Assembly: GCF_030547005.1 (NCBI RefSeq)
Contig: NZ_JAUOPN010000004.1
Span: forward strand, 124,001 to 188,000
Direction of reading: 5' to 3'
DNA length: 64,000 nt
From: Maribacter sp. 1_MG-2023
GTDB lineage: Bacteria > Bacteroidota > Bacteroidia > Flavobacteriales > Flavobacteriaceae
The position numbers and the translations under genes were made by a program. A model generated the notes under the pieces. That model was not told where the DNA came from. It did not search any database and saw nothing but the letters and a program-made list of their open reading frames with translations. Each line of letters begins with the position of its first letter. The first letter of the stretch is position 1. Shown one piece after another: positions 10,172 to 18,088 of this stretch.

Positions 10172-11404
10172 CTAATCTTCTAATTCTTCTTTTAGGATAC
10201 GCACAACTTCTAAAATAGTTTCCTCTTCTAAATCTGTACGCTTCACTAAATCGTTAACATCTTGTTCTAAGACGCTACGTGCTGTATCAAATCCGATCTT
10301 CTTGAATTCCTCTATAATCCAAGCATCGATTTCATCAGAGAACTCTGTTAATTCAACATCTTCCTCTACTCCTTCACGGAACACATCTATCTCATAACCA
10401 GTTAATTGACCAGCCAATCTAATATTATGCCCACCTCTACCAATAGCTTTAGAAACCTCTTCTGGCTTCAAGTAAACTTGCGCTGTCATCTTTTCTTCAT
10501 TCAACTTAACAGAAGAAACTCTTGCAGGACTCAATGCCCTAGTAACTAACAATTGAGGGTTAGCCGTCCAGTTGATAACATCTATATTTTCATTACCTAA
10601 TTCACGAACAATACCATGAATTCTAGATCCTTTCATACCTACACAGGCACCTACCGGATCAATACGGTCATCATAAGAGTCTACAGCAACCTTCGCTTTT
10701 TCTCCTGGTATTCTAACCGCTTTCTTAACAGTAATCAATCCGTCGAACACCTCAGGTATTTCCTGAAAGAACAATTGCTCCAAGAATTTAGGTGAACTTC
10801 TAGACATTATTATAGTAGGTTTAGCACCTTTTAATTCTACACTTTCAATAATACCTCTTACATTATCTCCCTTACGGAAGAAATCTGAAGGTATCTGCCT
10901 ATCTTTTGGCAAGATTATCTCATTACCTTCGTCATCTAACAAAATAATAGCTTTATGACGAATGTGATGAACCTCTGCCGTATATATTTCGCCCTCTAAA
11001 TCTTTAAAGTGCTTATAAATAGTTGTATTGTCATGCTCATGAATTTTAGAAATAAGATTCTGACGTAATGCCAAAATAGCCCTTCTTCCTAAATCAATCA
11101 ACTTCACTTCTTCAGACACATCTTCACCAACTTCAAAATCTGGCTCAATTTTACGAGCAGCAGTTAATGAAATTTCTTCATTCGGCTCTTCAACCTCACC
11201 ATCGTTTACAACGATACGGTTTCTCCAAATTTCTAAATCACCTTTATCTGGGTTGATAATGATATCAAAGTTATCATCTGAACCAAACTTCTTTTTAAGC
11301 GCATTTCTAAAAACATCTTCCAAAATGGCCATCAATGTTACCCTGTCTATGAACTTATCGTCCTTAAACTCTGAGAAAGATTCAATTAACGCAATATTTT
11401 CCAT
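10172..11404 (-). CDS. nusA: Transcription termination/antitermination factor NusA
   Basis: 410 residues. The N-terminal RNA-polymerase-binding domain (about 1-125) is followed by an S1 domain (about 130-200) and two KH domains (about 235-345, with GMKGSRIHGIVRELGNENID and the AIGRGGHNIRLA loop). It stops soon after an acidic C-terminal segment (residues about 350-410) and has no tandem acidic repeat domains as in E. coli, the normal Bacteroidota form. NusA binds nascent RNA and RNA polymerase and tunes pausing, termination and transcription-translation coupling. Starts 12 nt after rimP, 42 nt before infB. Confidence 0.97.
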   Translation of the reverse strand: MENIALIESFSEFKDDKFIDRVTLMAILEDVFRNALKKKFGSDDNFDIIINPDKGDLEIWRNRIVVNDGEVEEPNEEISLTAARKIEPDFEVGEDVSEEVKLIDLGRRAILALRQNLISKIHEHDNTTIYKHFKDLEGEIYTAEVHHIRHKAIILLDDEGNEIILPKDRQIPSDFFRKGDNVRGIIESVELKGAKPTIIMSRSSPKFLEQLFFQEIPEVFDGLITVKKAVRIPGEKAKVAVDSYDDRIDPVGACVGMKGSRIHGIVRELGNENIDVINWTANPQLLVTRALSPARVSSVKLNEEKMTAQVYLKPEEVSKAIGRGGHNIRLAGQLTGYEIDVFREGVEEDVELTEFSDEIDAWIIEEFKKIGFDTARSVLEQDVNDLVKRTDLEEETILEVVRILKEELED

Positions 11405-11416
11405 TGGTAATTACAA

Positions 11417-11878
11417 TTAAAATTTTAATACAACTTTTGCTTTAATAATATCTGAAAAATTTACTTCTTCTTTTTTCTGAACGGTCACTTTTCCTTTACC
11501 TATCAGCTTAGGCTCTCTAGCTTTCCACTCCAAAACAATAGAATCATCATTTACAGCGGTTAAATTTCCTTCAAACTTATCGTCGTTAGTACGAACTTCA
11601 AGTTTTCTGCCAATATTCTTCACATATTGACGAGGCATAACCAAAGGAGCCGCTGCACCTGCAGAGGCAACTTCAAGGGAAAAATCGTGTTCTTCACGAT
11701 CTAAATCATTTTCAATAGCCCTACTTATTTTTATACAATCATTAACCGTAACTCCATGGTCACCGTCTATTACCACATGAATGCTATTATCAGCACCCAT
11801 AGTGAAATCGATTAAAAACAGGGAGGGATCTTCTTGAAGACCTTGTTCCAATAATTCTTTTACTTTTTCCTTTAGCAT
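11417..11878 (-). CDS. rimP: Ribosome maturation factor RimP
   Basis: 153 residues, the family length. The N-terminal alpha/beta domain carries LFLIDFTMGADNSIHVVIDGDHGVTV and the SRAIENDLDREEHDFSLEVASAG segment that defines RimP (usual form: ...YxLEVSSPG); the C-terminal SH3-like barrel begins at about residue 83. RimP assists 30S subunit assembly in the cytoplasm. It heads the rimP-nusA-infB operon. A perfect 8-bp hairpin sits 19-39 nt upstream of the ATG and a near-ideal promoter lies at 11947-11977, so the operon has a structured leader of about 60 nt. Confidence 0.95.
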   Translation of the reverse strand: MLKEKVKELLEQGLQEDPSLFLIDFTMGADNSIHVVIDGDHGVTVNDCIKISRAIENDLDREEHDFSLEVASAGAAAPLVMPRQYVKNIGRKLEVRTNDDKFEGNLTAVNDDSIVLEWKAREPKLIGKGKVTVQKKEEVNFSDIIKAKVVLKF

Positions 11879-11896
11879 AAATAATAAGTAATAAAA

Positions 11897-11917
11897 GAGG
11901 GGACTAATTGTCCCCTC
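11897..11917 (-). promoter_or_regulatory. Hairpin in the rimP-nusA-infB leader
   Basis: Perfect inverted repeat GAGGGGAC / GTCCCCTC with a 5-nt loop. On the minus strand it lies between the promoter and the rimP ATG and is followed by a T-rich run (TTTTATTACTT). It could act as an attenuator, a protein-binding site or an mRNA-stability element; sequence alone does not decide. Confidence 0.5.
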
Positions 11918-11946
11918 ATGAATACTTTTATATCCTTTCAGCTTTG

Positions 11947-11977
11947 CAAATATACAATAAATTTATTTTCCTACAAT
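11947..11977 (-). promoter_or_regulatory. Promoter of the rimP-nusA-infB operon
   Basis: On the minus strand ATTG (11974-11977), 19-nt spacer, TATATTTG (11947-11954): three of four -33 bases and a full match to the TAnnTTTG -7 element at the preferred spacing. Confidence 0.65.
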
Positions 11978-12099
11978 AGTCTATTTACACCTAATTCATT
12001 CACTATGAAAACAATCAAAATAAATAATAAGTACAACAAAAAATATGCGCTTTTAGAAATTATCTTATTTTTAGCCTAACACCAACCAAAATAACACTA

Positions 12100-13425
12100 A
12101 TGGAAATTCTTTCATCTTACAACCTAATTATAGGTGCATCCTTAATTGTAGTATTATCATTCTTTTTTAACGGCATCTCTAAAAAAACCAATATACCGGC
12201 TGTACTCATGCTTATTGTCTTGGGTATTCTCATCAAAATAGGACTTGAATTTTTTATACCAGAAATACCAGATTTCAAAGGTTCGTTAGAAATTCTTGGA
12301 ACAGTAGGCCTAATAATGATTGTTTTAGAGGCAGCTTTAGAATTAGAATTAAAGAAAGAAAAGTTATGGCCAATTTTAAAATCTATGGCAATCGCGCTAA
12401 TTGGTTTAGTAGGATCTGCTTATGTCGCCGCTTTAATTCTAAATCAATTTATACCTAATATGACCATGCAATCTGCATGGCTATACGCTACACCATTATC
12501 CATATTATCTAGCGCTATCATTATACCTAGCGTAGGCGGATTGAGCGAAGAGAAAAAAGAATTCCATATTTATGAAAGCACCTTTTCTGATATCATGGGT
12601 ATCATGATGTTTTACTTTTTAACAGGAAAACTAAACCCTGCAGAAGATACAGGGGCTGTGGGTTTTGGAATAAATCTGGTTGTTACTATAGTTATTGCTT
12701 TGGTCGCTAGCTACGCCATAATATTAGTCTTTCAACGTATTAAAAGCCAAGCCAAACTATTCTTACTTATTTCTGTTCTACTACTTCTTTATGCAATTGG
12801 AAAAAAAATGCATCTATCTTCTTTGATCATTATACTTGTTTTTGGTCTAATTGTTAAGAATGTAAATCTGTTCTTTCCAGGGAAAACAAAGATTTTTCTA
12901 GAAAATGAACGAATGCAACAAATTTACCATGAACTTCATATTGTTACTCTAGAAACAGCATTCGTAGTCCGTACTTTTTTCTTTGTAATATTTGGTATCA
13001 CCATTGTATTATCATCACTGCTAAGCGTTAACGTAGCCATTGTCAGTTTACTGATTATAGCATCGATTTATATCATACGCTTTTTAGTGCTTATTGTTTT
13101 TGTTGGCAAGGATATGCTTCCGCAATTATTTATCGCCCCAAGGGGATTGATTACGGTATTATTATTCTACGCAATACCAATGGAAGCACAAATTGAAGGT
13201 TTCGAATCTGGCATTCTACTGTTCGTAATAATTGCTACCAGTTTAGTAATGACATGGGCCATGATTCGCGATAAACGAAAAATGGGCACTATACTAGACG
13301 AAATTGACGAAGAGATTGCAGAAAGGAATTTAGCTGAAGATGCAATTAGACAGTCGGAAAACAAAGAACTGATCGAACCTAAAAATGACACCTCTGAACA
13401 AATAAACCCTGAGGATACTATCTAA
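12100..13425 (+). CDS. Cation:proton antiporter family membrane protein
   Basis: 441 residues. Residues about 5-385 are a series of 12 or so hydrophobic helices with the layout of monovalent cation:proton antiporters (CPA superfamily): a first helix pair with ISKKTNIPAVLMLIVLGI, ATPLSILSSAIIIPSVGG in the ion-binding half and YESTFSDIMGIMMFYFLTG with an acidic residue in the helix expected to bind the ion. The last 50 residues are a charged cytoplasmic tail. Probable role is Na+/H+ or K+/H+ exchange for pH and salt homeostasis, fitting a marine lifestyle. The ion is not determinable. Stands alone, divergent from rimP. Confidence 0.82.
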   Translation: MEILSSYNLIIGASLIVVLSFFFNGISKKTNIPAVLMLIVLGILIKIGLEFFIPEIPDFKGSLEILGTVGLIMIVLEAALELELKKEKLWPILKSMAIALIGLVGSAYVAALILNQFIPNMTMQSAWLYATPLSILSSAIIIPSVGGLSEEKKEFHIYESTFSDIMGIMMFYFLTGKLNPAEDTGAVGFGINLVVTIVIALVASYAIILVFQRIKSQAKLFLLISVLLLLYAIGKKMHLSSLIIILVFGLIVKNVNLFFPGKTKIFLENERMQQIYHELHIVTLETAFVVRTFFFVIFGITIVLSSLLSVNVAIVSLLIIASIYIIRFLVLIVFVGKDMLPQLFIAPRGLITVLLFYAIPMEAQIEGFESGILLFVIIATSLVMTWAMIRDKRKMGTILDEIDEEIAERNLAEDAIRQSENKELIEPKNDTSEQINPEDTI

Positions 13426-13470
13426 AAGGGATTACAAAGCAGTACTAATTATAATACAAAATTGAAAGAG

Positions 13471-13803
13471 TTATTGAGGCATAAATGAAGCATGCACTTC
13501 TACCTGATCGCTGTATGCTTGTGGTTCAGCATCATCCAAACTATCTACTTCTTTACGAAAACGAAGTATCATAAGGGTATCTAACTGCTGATCTATACTA
13601 TCTTTTAATACTCTCCAGTTAGATGAGTTCATTTTGTTATTGTACTCCATAATCTTGTTAAAGCGATCTAAATTATAGCGATTCGCCTTCCAAGCATGAG
13701 CCGTACTTTCTTCATGTTTTACGTCTTGCATATAGAATCCAATTCCAAATCCAAGTAAAACAACAATCAATAATATCTTTAAAACTTTTGGAGAGAGTTT
13801 CAT
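13471..13803 (-). CDS. Hypothetical small membrane-anchored protein
   Basis: 110 residues. One N-terminal membrane helix (about 8-25, KILLIVVLLGFGIGFYMQ) is followed by a polar, partly helical domain rich in Asn, Asp and Arg (RYNLDRFNKIMEYNNKMN and IDQQLDTLMILRFRKEVDSLD) that looks like a short coiled coil. No family recognised. It is probably an inner-membrane protein with the soluble part outside the cytoplasm. It has a minus-strand TATTTTTG element at 13897-13904 and an inverted repeat in the leader. Convergent with the antiporter, no terminator visible between them. Confidence 0.7.
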   Translation of the reverse strand: MKLSPKVLKILLIVVLLGFGIGFYMQDVKHEESTAHAWKANRYNLDRFNKIMEYNNKMNSSNWRVLKDSIDQQLDTLMILRFRKEVDSLDDAEPQAYSDQVEVHASFMPQ

Positions 13804-13862
13804 AGGGTTAAGTTCTTTAGGGTACCAAAGTATATAATAACACGATCGAAATGGTTTCTTTT

Positions 13863-13886
13863 CCGATAAATTTGTAACGTTATCGG
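13863..13886 (-). promoter_or_regulatory. Inverted repeat CCGATAA-N10-TTATCGG in a gene leader
   Basis: Perfect 7-bp arms separated by 10 nt, one helical turn centre to centre plus. It lies between a minus-strand TATTTTTG (13897-13904) and the start of the 110-residue protein at 13803, so it is either an operator or a leader hairpin. Confidence 0.4.
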
Positions 13887-13896
13887 ACTAAATGTA

Positions 13897-13904
13897 CAAA
13901 AATA
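13897..13904 (-). promoter_or_regulatory. -7 promoter element upstream of the small membrane protein
   Basis: Minus strand reads TATTTTTG (TAnnTTTG). No clear TTTG at -33. Predicted start of RNA about 13890 gives an 85-nt leader containing the inverted repeat. Confidence 0.35.
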
Positions 13905-14012
13905 CTTACATACAGTTCATCATTTCTACATATTCAGCTTTTAAATATGAATGAATAGCGAAGGTCTTACAGTTCAAATCAAAATAAAATGATATAAATC
14001 ATAAAAAACAAA

Positions 14013-14046
14013 AATCCCGATATCAAATGACATCGGGATTATATTT
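14013..14046 (-). terminator. Terminator of tRNA-Gln
   Basis: Stem AATCCCGAT / ATCGGGATT (9 bp) with a 10-nt loop, 17 nt downstream of the tRNA on the minus strand, followed on that strand by TTTGTTTTTT. Confidence 0.8.
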
Positions 14047-14056
14047 GCTCTCTTAG

Positions 14057-14127
14057 TTGGCCCACAAGGATTCGAACCTTGAATGACGGTACCAAAAACC
14101 GAAGTGTTACCATTACACCATGGGCCA
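14057..14127 (-). tRNA. tRNA-Gln (anticodon TTG)
   Basis: 71 nt. The acceptor TGGCCCA pairs with TGGGCCA; the D arm is GTGT/ACAC, the anticodon loop TTTTGGT gives TTG, and the T arm is CAAGG-TTCGAAT-CCTTG. The discriminator base is A and CCA is not encoded. The first anticodon-stem pair is a T-T mismatch; the other stems are intact. Confidence 0.95.
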
Positions 14128-14295
14128 ATACCTTTTTAAGAGGCTGCAAATTTAAAACAAAGTTTTGTTTCACCAAACATTTTTTAAAGTAAAAATGAAA
14201 AAAATCTACTTTACCTATGTTAAAGGTTTATAAAAATAGTTCATTCCTTTCTATATTAATTAGTAAATTCGCCACTTAGGTTTAACCCAAGCTTC

Positions 14296-17200
14296 ATGTT
14301 TTCAAAGAACTACCACAAGTGGGACACTATATTAGGATGGTCCGTATTTTTCATAGCACTTATTACATACTACATTACCGTAGAACCCACCAATAGTTTC
14401 TGGGATGCGGGAGAGTATATAGCAACAGCCGCCAAGCTTCAAGTGGGTCACCCACCAGGCGCACCATTACTACAAATGATAGGCGCATTCTTTGCTATGT
14501 TCGCTTTAGAACCTAGCCAAGTTGCTATGATGGTCAACCTCGTATCTGGTGTTTCAAGTGCTTTCACCATTTTATTCATGTTCTGGACAATTACGAATAT
14601 CACCAGAAAACTGATTGATAAAGATGGTCCATTTACCAATAGTAAAGCAATTGCAGTATTTGGCAGCGCTTTAGTTGGATCCCTAACATTTACTTACTCT
14701 GATAGTTTTTGGTTTAATGCCGTAGAAACTGAAGTATACGCCATGGCAAGTTTTATAATGGCTTTATTACTTTGGATGGGCTTAAAATGGGTCGACAATT
14801 TAGATGATCCTAGAGGAAATAAATGGATCGTATTAATCTCTTTCGTTGTAGGTCTTACTTTCGGTATACAATTTATGGGCTTTTTGGCAATACCATCAAT
14901 TGGGCTACTTTATTATTTTAAAACTTACAAAGAGACTACTGTAAAAAACTTTTTACTGGCAAACATTATTGTTATTGCCATTTTAATGCTGGTATATAAA
15001 TTTTCACTTACCTATATTCTTCAACTTTTTGGTTGGGGAGAAGTGTTCTTTATTAATAGCATAGGGTTACCATTTAACTCTGGATCTATTATTATAGGGC
15101 TACTATTCATAGCCGCTTTTTACTTCGCATTAAGCTATACAAGAAAAAACAATTACAGAACAGGAAACACCATTGTTCTTTGTATGATGTTTTTATTCTT
15201 AGGCTTTTCATCTTGGTTAATGTTACCAATTAGAGCAAATGCCAAGGTTGTTATCAACGAGAACAATCCAGAAGATGCGCGAGCACTTTTAGCGTATTAC
15301 AATAGAGAGCAATACCCAGGTGTTGATAGTCCAGTTTACGGTACCTATTATTCCGACATGTTTGCGCCTGCAGGTGAAGACCAAGACGGCAAACCTAAAT
15401 ATGAAAAAGATTATGCGCTTGGCAAATATATTATTGTAAACAAATATGTCGATGCAGTTCAAGGTCCTAATCCAAAACATCAAGGTTTACTACCTAGAAT
15501 GTGGAGCTCACAAAATGCAGAAAACTACATGCGTTATTTTGGAGCATTAGATTTCAGAATTACGAAACCAAATCAAGAATTAAGACAAGCCGCAGAACAA
15601 GTTAAAATAGGTTTTGCAAATGGCGAGATTGGTGCTGACCAATATATTAGCTTTTTAAAGCGTTTTGATGAGTACATAGAAGTACAACCACCAACCGTGT
15701 GGGACAATGTAAAATACATGTTTGAGTTTCAGTTCAACTATATGTACTTACGTTACTTCATGTGGAATTTTGTTGGAAAGCAGAATGATGTTCAAGGTAG
15801 ATACAATGAAAATGGGAACTGGCTAAGTGGTATAAATGCAATTGACAGCATGAGATTAGGCAGTCAAGACAACTTACCAAGCGATATACAAAACAACCCA
15901 GGCAGAAATACATATTTCTTTTTGCCCTTAATTTTAGGGATTATTGGTATTGTTTTTCAGGTCTCAAAAGACAAAAAGCAATTTTGGGTATTGCTGATAT
16001 TCTTCCTGTTTACAGGTTTGGCTATTCAATTTTACACCAACCCAGGTATTTTTCAACCTCGTGAACGTGATTATTCATTAGTTGGATCATTCTATGTTTT
16101 TGCCCTTTGGATAGGTTTAGGAGTATACGGGCTTTATGACAGCTTTAAAGATTGGATTACACCTAAAATATTAGCACCAGTAGTAGTTGTAGTTACCTTA
16201 CTTGCCGTACCAACAGTAATGGCTGTACAGAATTGGGATGACCATGATAGATCTGGTAGATTTACTGCAAATTCATCTGCAAAGTCATATTTAGACTCAT
16301 GTCAAGAAGGTGTTGGCGCTATATTATTCACTATCGGAGACAACGACACTTTCCCTATTTGGTATGCTCAAGAAATTGAAAATTACAGAACAGACGTTCG
16401 TATTGTCTGTACTAGTCTTTTTGAAACAGATTGGTATGTAGACCAAATGAAGGTTGCTGCATATGAAAGTGCACCGATACCTTCTCAAATTACTCATGAG
16501 AAATATAGATGGGGATCAAGAGATGTATTATACCACCAACCTATTACAGAAAACAGATGGCCAATTAAAGATTTCATTAATTGGATTGACAGCGATAAAC
16601 CTAGAACAAAACTTAAGTATTTATTTGAGCAAAATGGAGCAGACCTAAGTCAGTATCCTGAAGATACTCAAAATATGGTCTACTACCCTACCAATAAAAT
16701 TAGGGTTCCTGTAAACAAACAAAATGTATTGAGCAGTGGCTTGGTTAAAGAAAAAGATGCCGACCTTATTGTAGACTACATTGATATTGACCTACCGGGA
16801 GCAATAACAAAGAAAAGCATGATGATGCTTGACATATTAGCAAACAATGACTGGAAACGTCCTTTATACTTCTCTGGAGGTAGTTTTGACGATGCTGAAT
16901 ACCTTTGGATGAAAGATTACCTTCAACTAGATGGCTTAGCGTATAAACTAGTACCTATTCATACAGAAAGACCTAACGCATTTGAACTTGGTCGTATCGA
17001 TACTGATTTAATGTATGATATTGTTACCGGATGGGATTGGGGTAATGCAGGTGGTGATATTTACCATGACACCCAAACACGTATTCAAAGTGTTTCTTTT
17101 AGAGGAAACTTGGCTCGTTTGACAGAAGCGTTGATCAAAGAAAACAAAATGGACAGGGCTAAAGATATTATCGAAATATCTTTGACCAATATGCCAGTTG

Positions 17201-17619
17201 ATAAATTTGGATATTACACTTTAGTAGAACCTTTTATAGACGGCTACTATAAAGTTGGCGAAGGCGACAAAGCACGTGCACTCTTCGAAAAACTAAAAAA
17301 GAAGTACCAAGAAAGACTGGAGTATTATGCTTCTACAAGTTTAGACGAGCAATACAGCAATATTGATGATATCATCGCAGATATGGAAGCATACAGACGT
17401 AATATAGATATCATTATTACTAATGATAACGAAGATATTGCCGAGAAAGAAACATTGATATTCAACGAGTATATCGACAAATTCCAACACTTTTATAAAG
17501 ATGAAGATGATATGGACATGCGCGAAGAAATGCTACAATCTGATCCAGATATGATGGATACAGTACCAGTATCTGATACTATTCTACCAGACAATACTAA
17601 AACCGAAATTATAGAATAA
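14296..17619 (+). CDS. DUF2723 / GT117-type membrane glycosyltransferase
   Basis: 1107 residues. An N-terminal membrane half (about 1-330, ten or more helices) carries the conserved acidic motif SFWDAGEYIATAAKLQVGHP in the first periplasmic loop, matching DUF2723 proteins, the bacterial relatives of TMEM260 O-mannosyltransferase and of the GT-C fold. A second membrane segment spans about 545-645, followed by a large soluble C-terminal domain (about 650-1107) with helical, TPR-like ending. The family is expected to transfer a lipid-linked sugar to a secreted protein or lipid outside the cytoplasm; the acceptor is unknown. Monocistronic, ends at a strong bidirectional terminator. Confidence 0.85.
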   Translation: MFSKNYHKWDTILGWSVFFIALITYYITVEPTNSFWDAGEYIATAAKLQVGHPPGAPLLQMIGAFFAMFALEPSQVAMMVNLVSGVSSAFTILFMFWTITNITRKLIDKDGPFTNSKAIAVFGSALVGSLTFTYSDSFWFNAVETEVYAMASFIMALLLWMGLKWVDNLDDPRGNKWIVLISFVVGLTFGIQFMGFLAIPSIGLLYYFKTYKETTVKNFLLANIIVIAILMLVYKFSLTYILQLFGWGEVFFINSIGLPFNSGSIIIGLLFIAAFYFALSYTRKNNYRTGNTIVLCMMFLFLGFSSWLMLPIRANAKVVINENNPEDARALLAYYNREQYPGVDSPVYGTYYSDMFAPAGEDQDGKPKYEKDYALGKYIIVNKYVDAVQGPNPKHQGLLPRMWSSQNAENYMRYFGALDFRITKPNQELRQAAEQVKIGFANGEIGADQYISFLKRFDEYIEVQPPTVWDNVKYMFEFQFNYMYLRYFMWNFVGKQNDVQGRYNENGNWLSGINAIDSMRLGSQDNLPSDIQNNPGRNTYFFLPLILGIIGIVFQVSKDKKQFWVLLIFFLFTGLAIQFYTNPGIFQPRERDYSLVGSFYVFALWIGLGVYGLYDSFKDWITPKILAPVVVVVTLLAVPTVMAVQNWDDHDRSGRFTANSSAKSYLDSCQEGVGAILFTIGDNDTFPIWYAQEIENYRTDVRIVCTSLFETDWYVDQMKVAAYESAPIPSQITHEKYRWGSRDVLYHQPITENRWPIKDFINWIDSDKPRTKLKYLFEQNGADLSQYPEDTQNMVYYPTNKIRVPVNKQNVLSSGLVKEKDADLIVDYIDIDLPGAITKKSMMMLDILANNDWKRPLYFSGGSFDDAEYLWMKDYLQLDGLAYKLVPIHTERPNAFELGRIDTDLMYDIVTGWDWGNAGGDIYHDTQTRIQSVSFRGNLARLTEALIKENKMDRAKDIIEISLTNMPVDKFGYYTLVEPFIDGYYKVGEGDKARALFEKLKKKYQERLEYYASTSLDEQYSNIDDIIADMEAYRRNIDIIITNDNEDIAEKETLIFNEYIDKFQHFYKDEDDMDMREEMLQSDPDMMDTVPVSDTILPDNTKTEIIE

Positions 17620-17645
17620 AAGATACTGTTGAAAATAGGACACAA

Positions 17646-17685
17646 TAAAAAAGCTTTGAGTTTACACTCAAAGCTTTTTTATTTT
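17646..17685. terminator. Bidirectional terminator
   Basis: Long stem AAAAAGCTTTGAGT / ACTCAAAGCTTTTT with loop TTAC; A and T tracts on both sides. It separates the convergent DUF2723 and thioredoxin-like genes. Confidence 0.9.
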
Positions 17686-17699
17686 AAAATTATGATAGT

Positions 17700-17996
17700 T
17701 TAAACGTATTCTTTTAGAATACCAATAAGTGTATTAGCATCTTGCTCGCCACTCTGGCGCCATACCATTTCACCTTTTTTATAAATCATAAGTGTAGGTA
17801 GACCTTTAACTCGTAGCGCTTGAGAAAGCTCTTTATTCTTATCTACATCAATCTTTATAACCTTACCTCTATCACCTAAAGCAGCAGCCACATCTCTTAA
17901 TACAGCATGCATTGCAGTCGACTGTTCGTTCCACTCTGCATAAAAATCAAGAAGAACGGGTACCTTTAAATCTATTAGCTCACCAAATTTGGACAT
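17700..17996 (-). CDS. Thioredoxin-fold protein lacking the CxxC active site
   Basis: 98 residues, a complete minimal thioredoxin fold: VPVLLDFYAEW at strand 3, IKIDVDKNKEL, the cis-proline motif GLPTLMIYKKG and the C-terminal helix. At the position of the usual WCxxC it reads W22-N23-E24-Q25-S26, so both redox cysteines are replaced and there is no other cysteine in the protein. It cannot be a disulfide oxidoreductase; a chaperone or binding role is more likely. Cytoplasmic (no signal). A TACATTTG -7 element lies just upstream at 18020-18027. Classification by fold is firm, function open. Confidence 0.85.
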   Translation of the reverse strand: MSKFGELIDLKVPVLLDFYAEWNEQSTAMHAVLRDVAAALGDRGKVIKIDVDKNKELSQALRVKGLPTLMIYKKGEMVWRQSGEQDANTLIGILKEYV

Positions 17997-18019
17997 ATAA
18001 AATGCTTTTCTTAGTTAGC

Positions 18020-18027
18020 CAAATGTA
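18020..18027 (-). promoter_or_regulatory. -7 element upstream of the thioredoxin-like gene
   Basis: Minus strand reads TACATTTG, matching TAnnTTTG, 24 nt before the ATG; the -33 region is T-rich without a clean TTTG. Confidence 0.4.
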
Positions 18028-18088
18028 ATAAAAATTGTTAAAACACTAGTCTTAGCATCCCAATTGTAACACTGCAAAAGGGTTAAAA

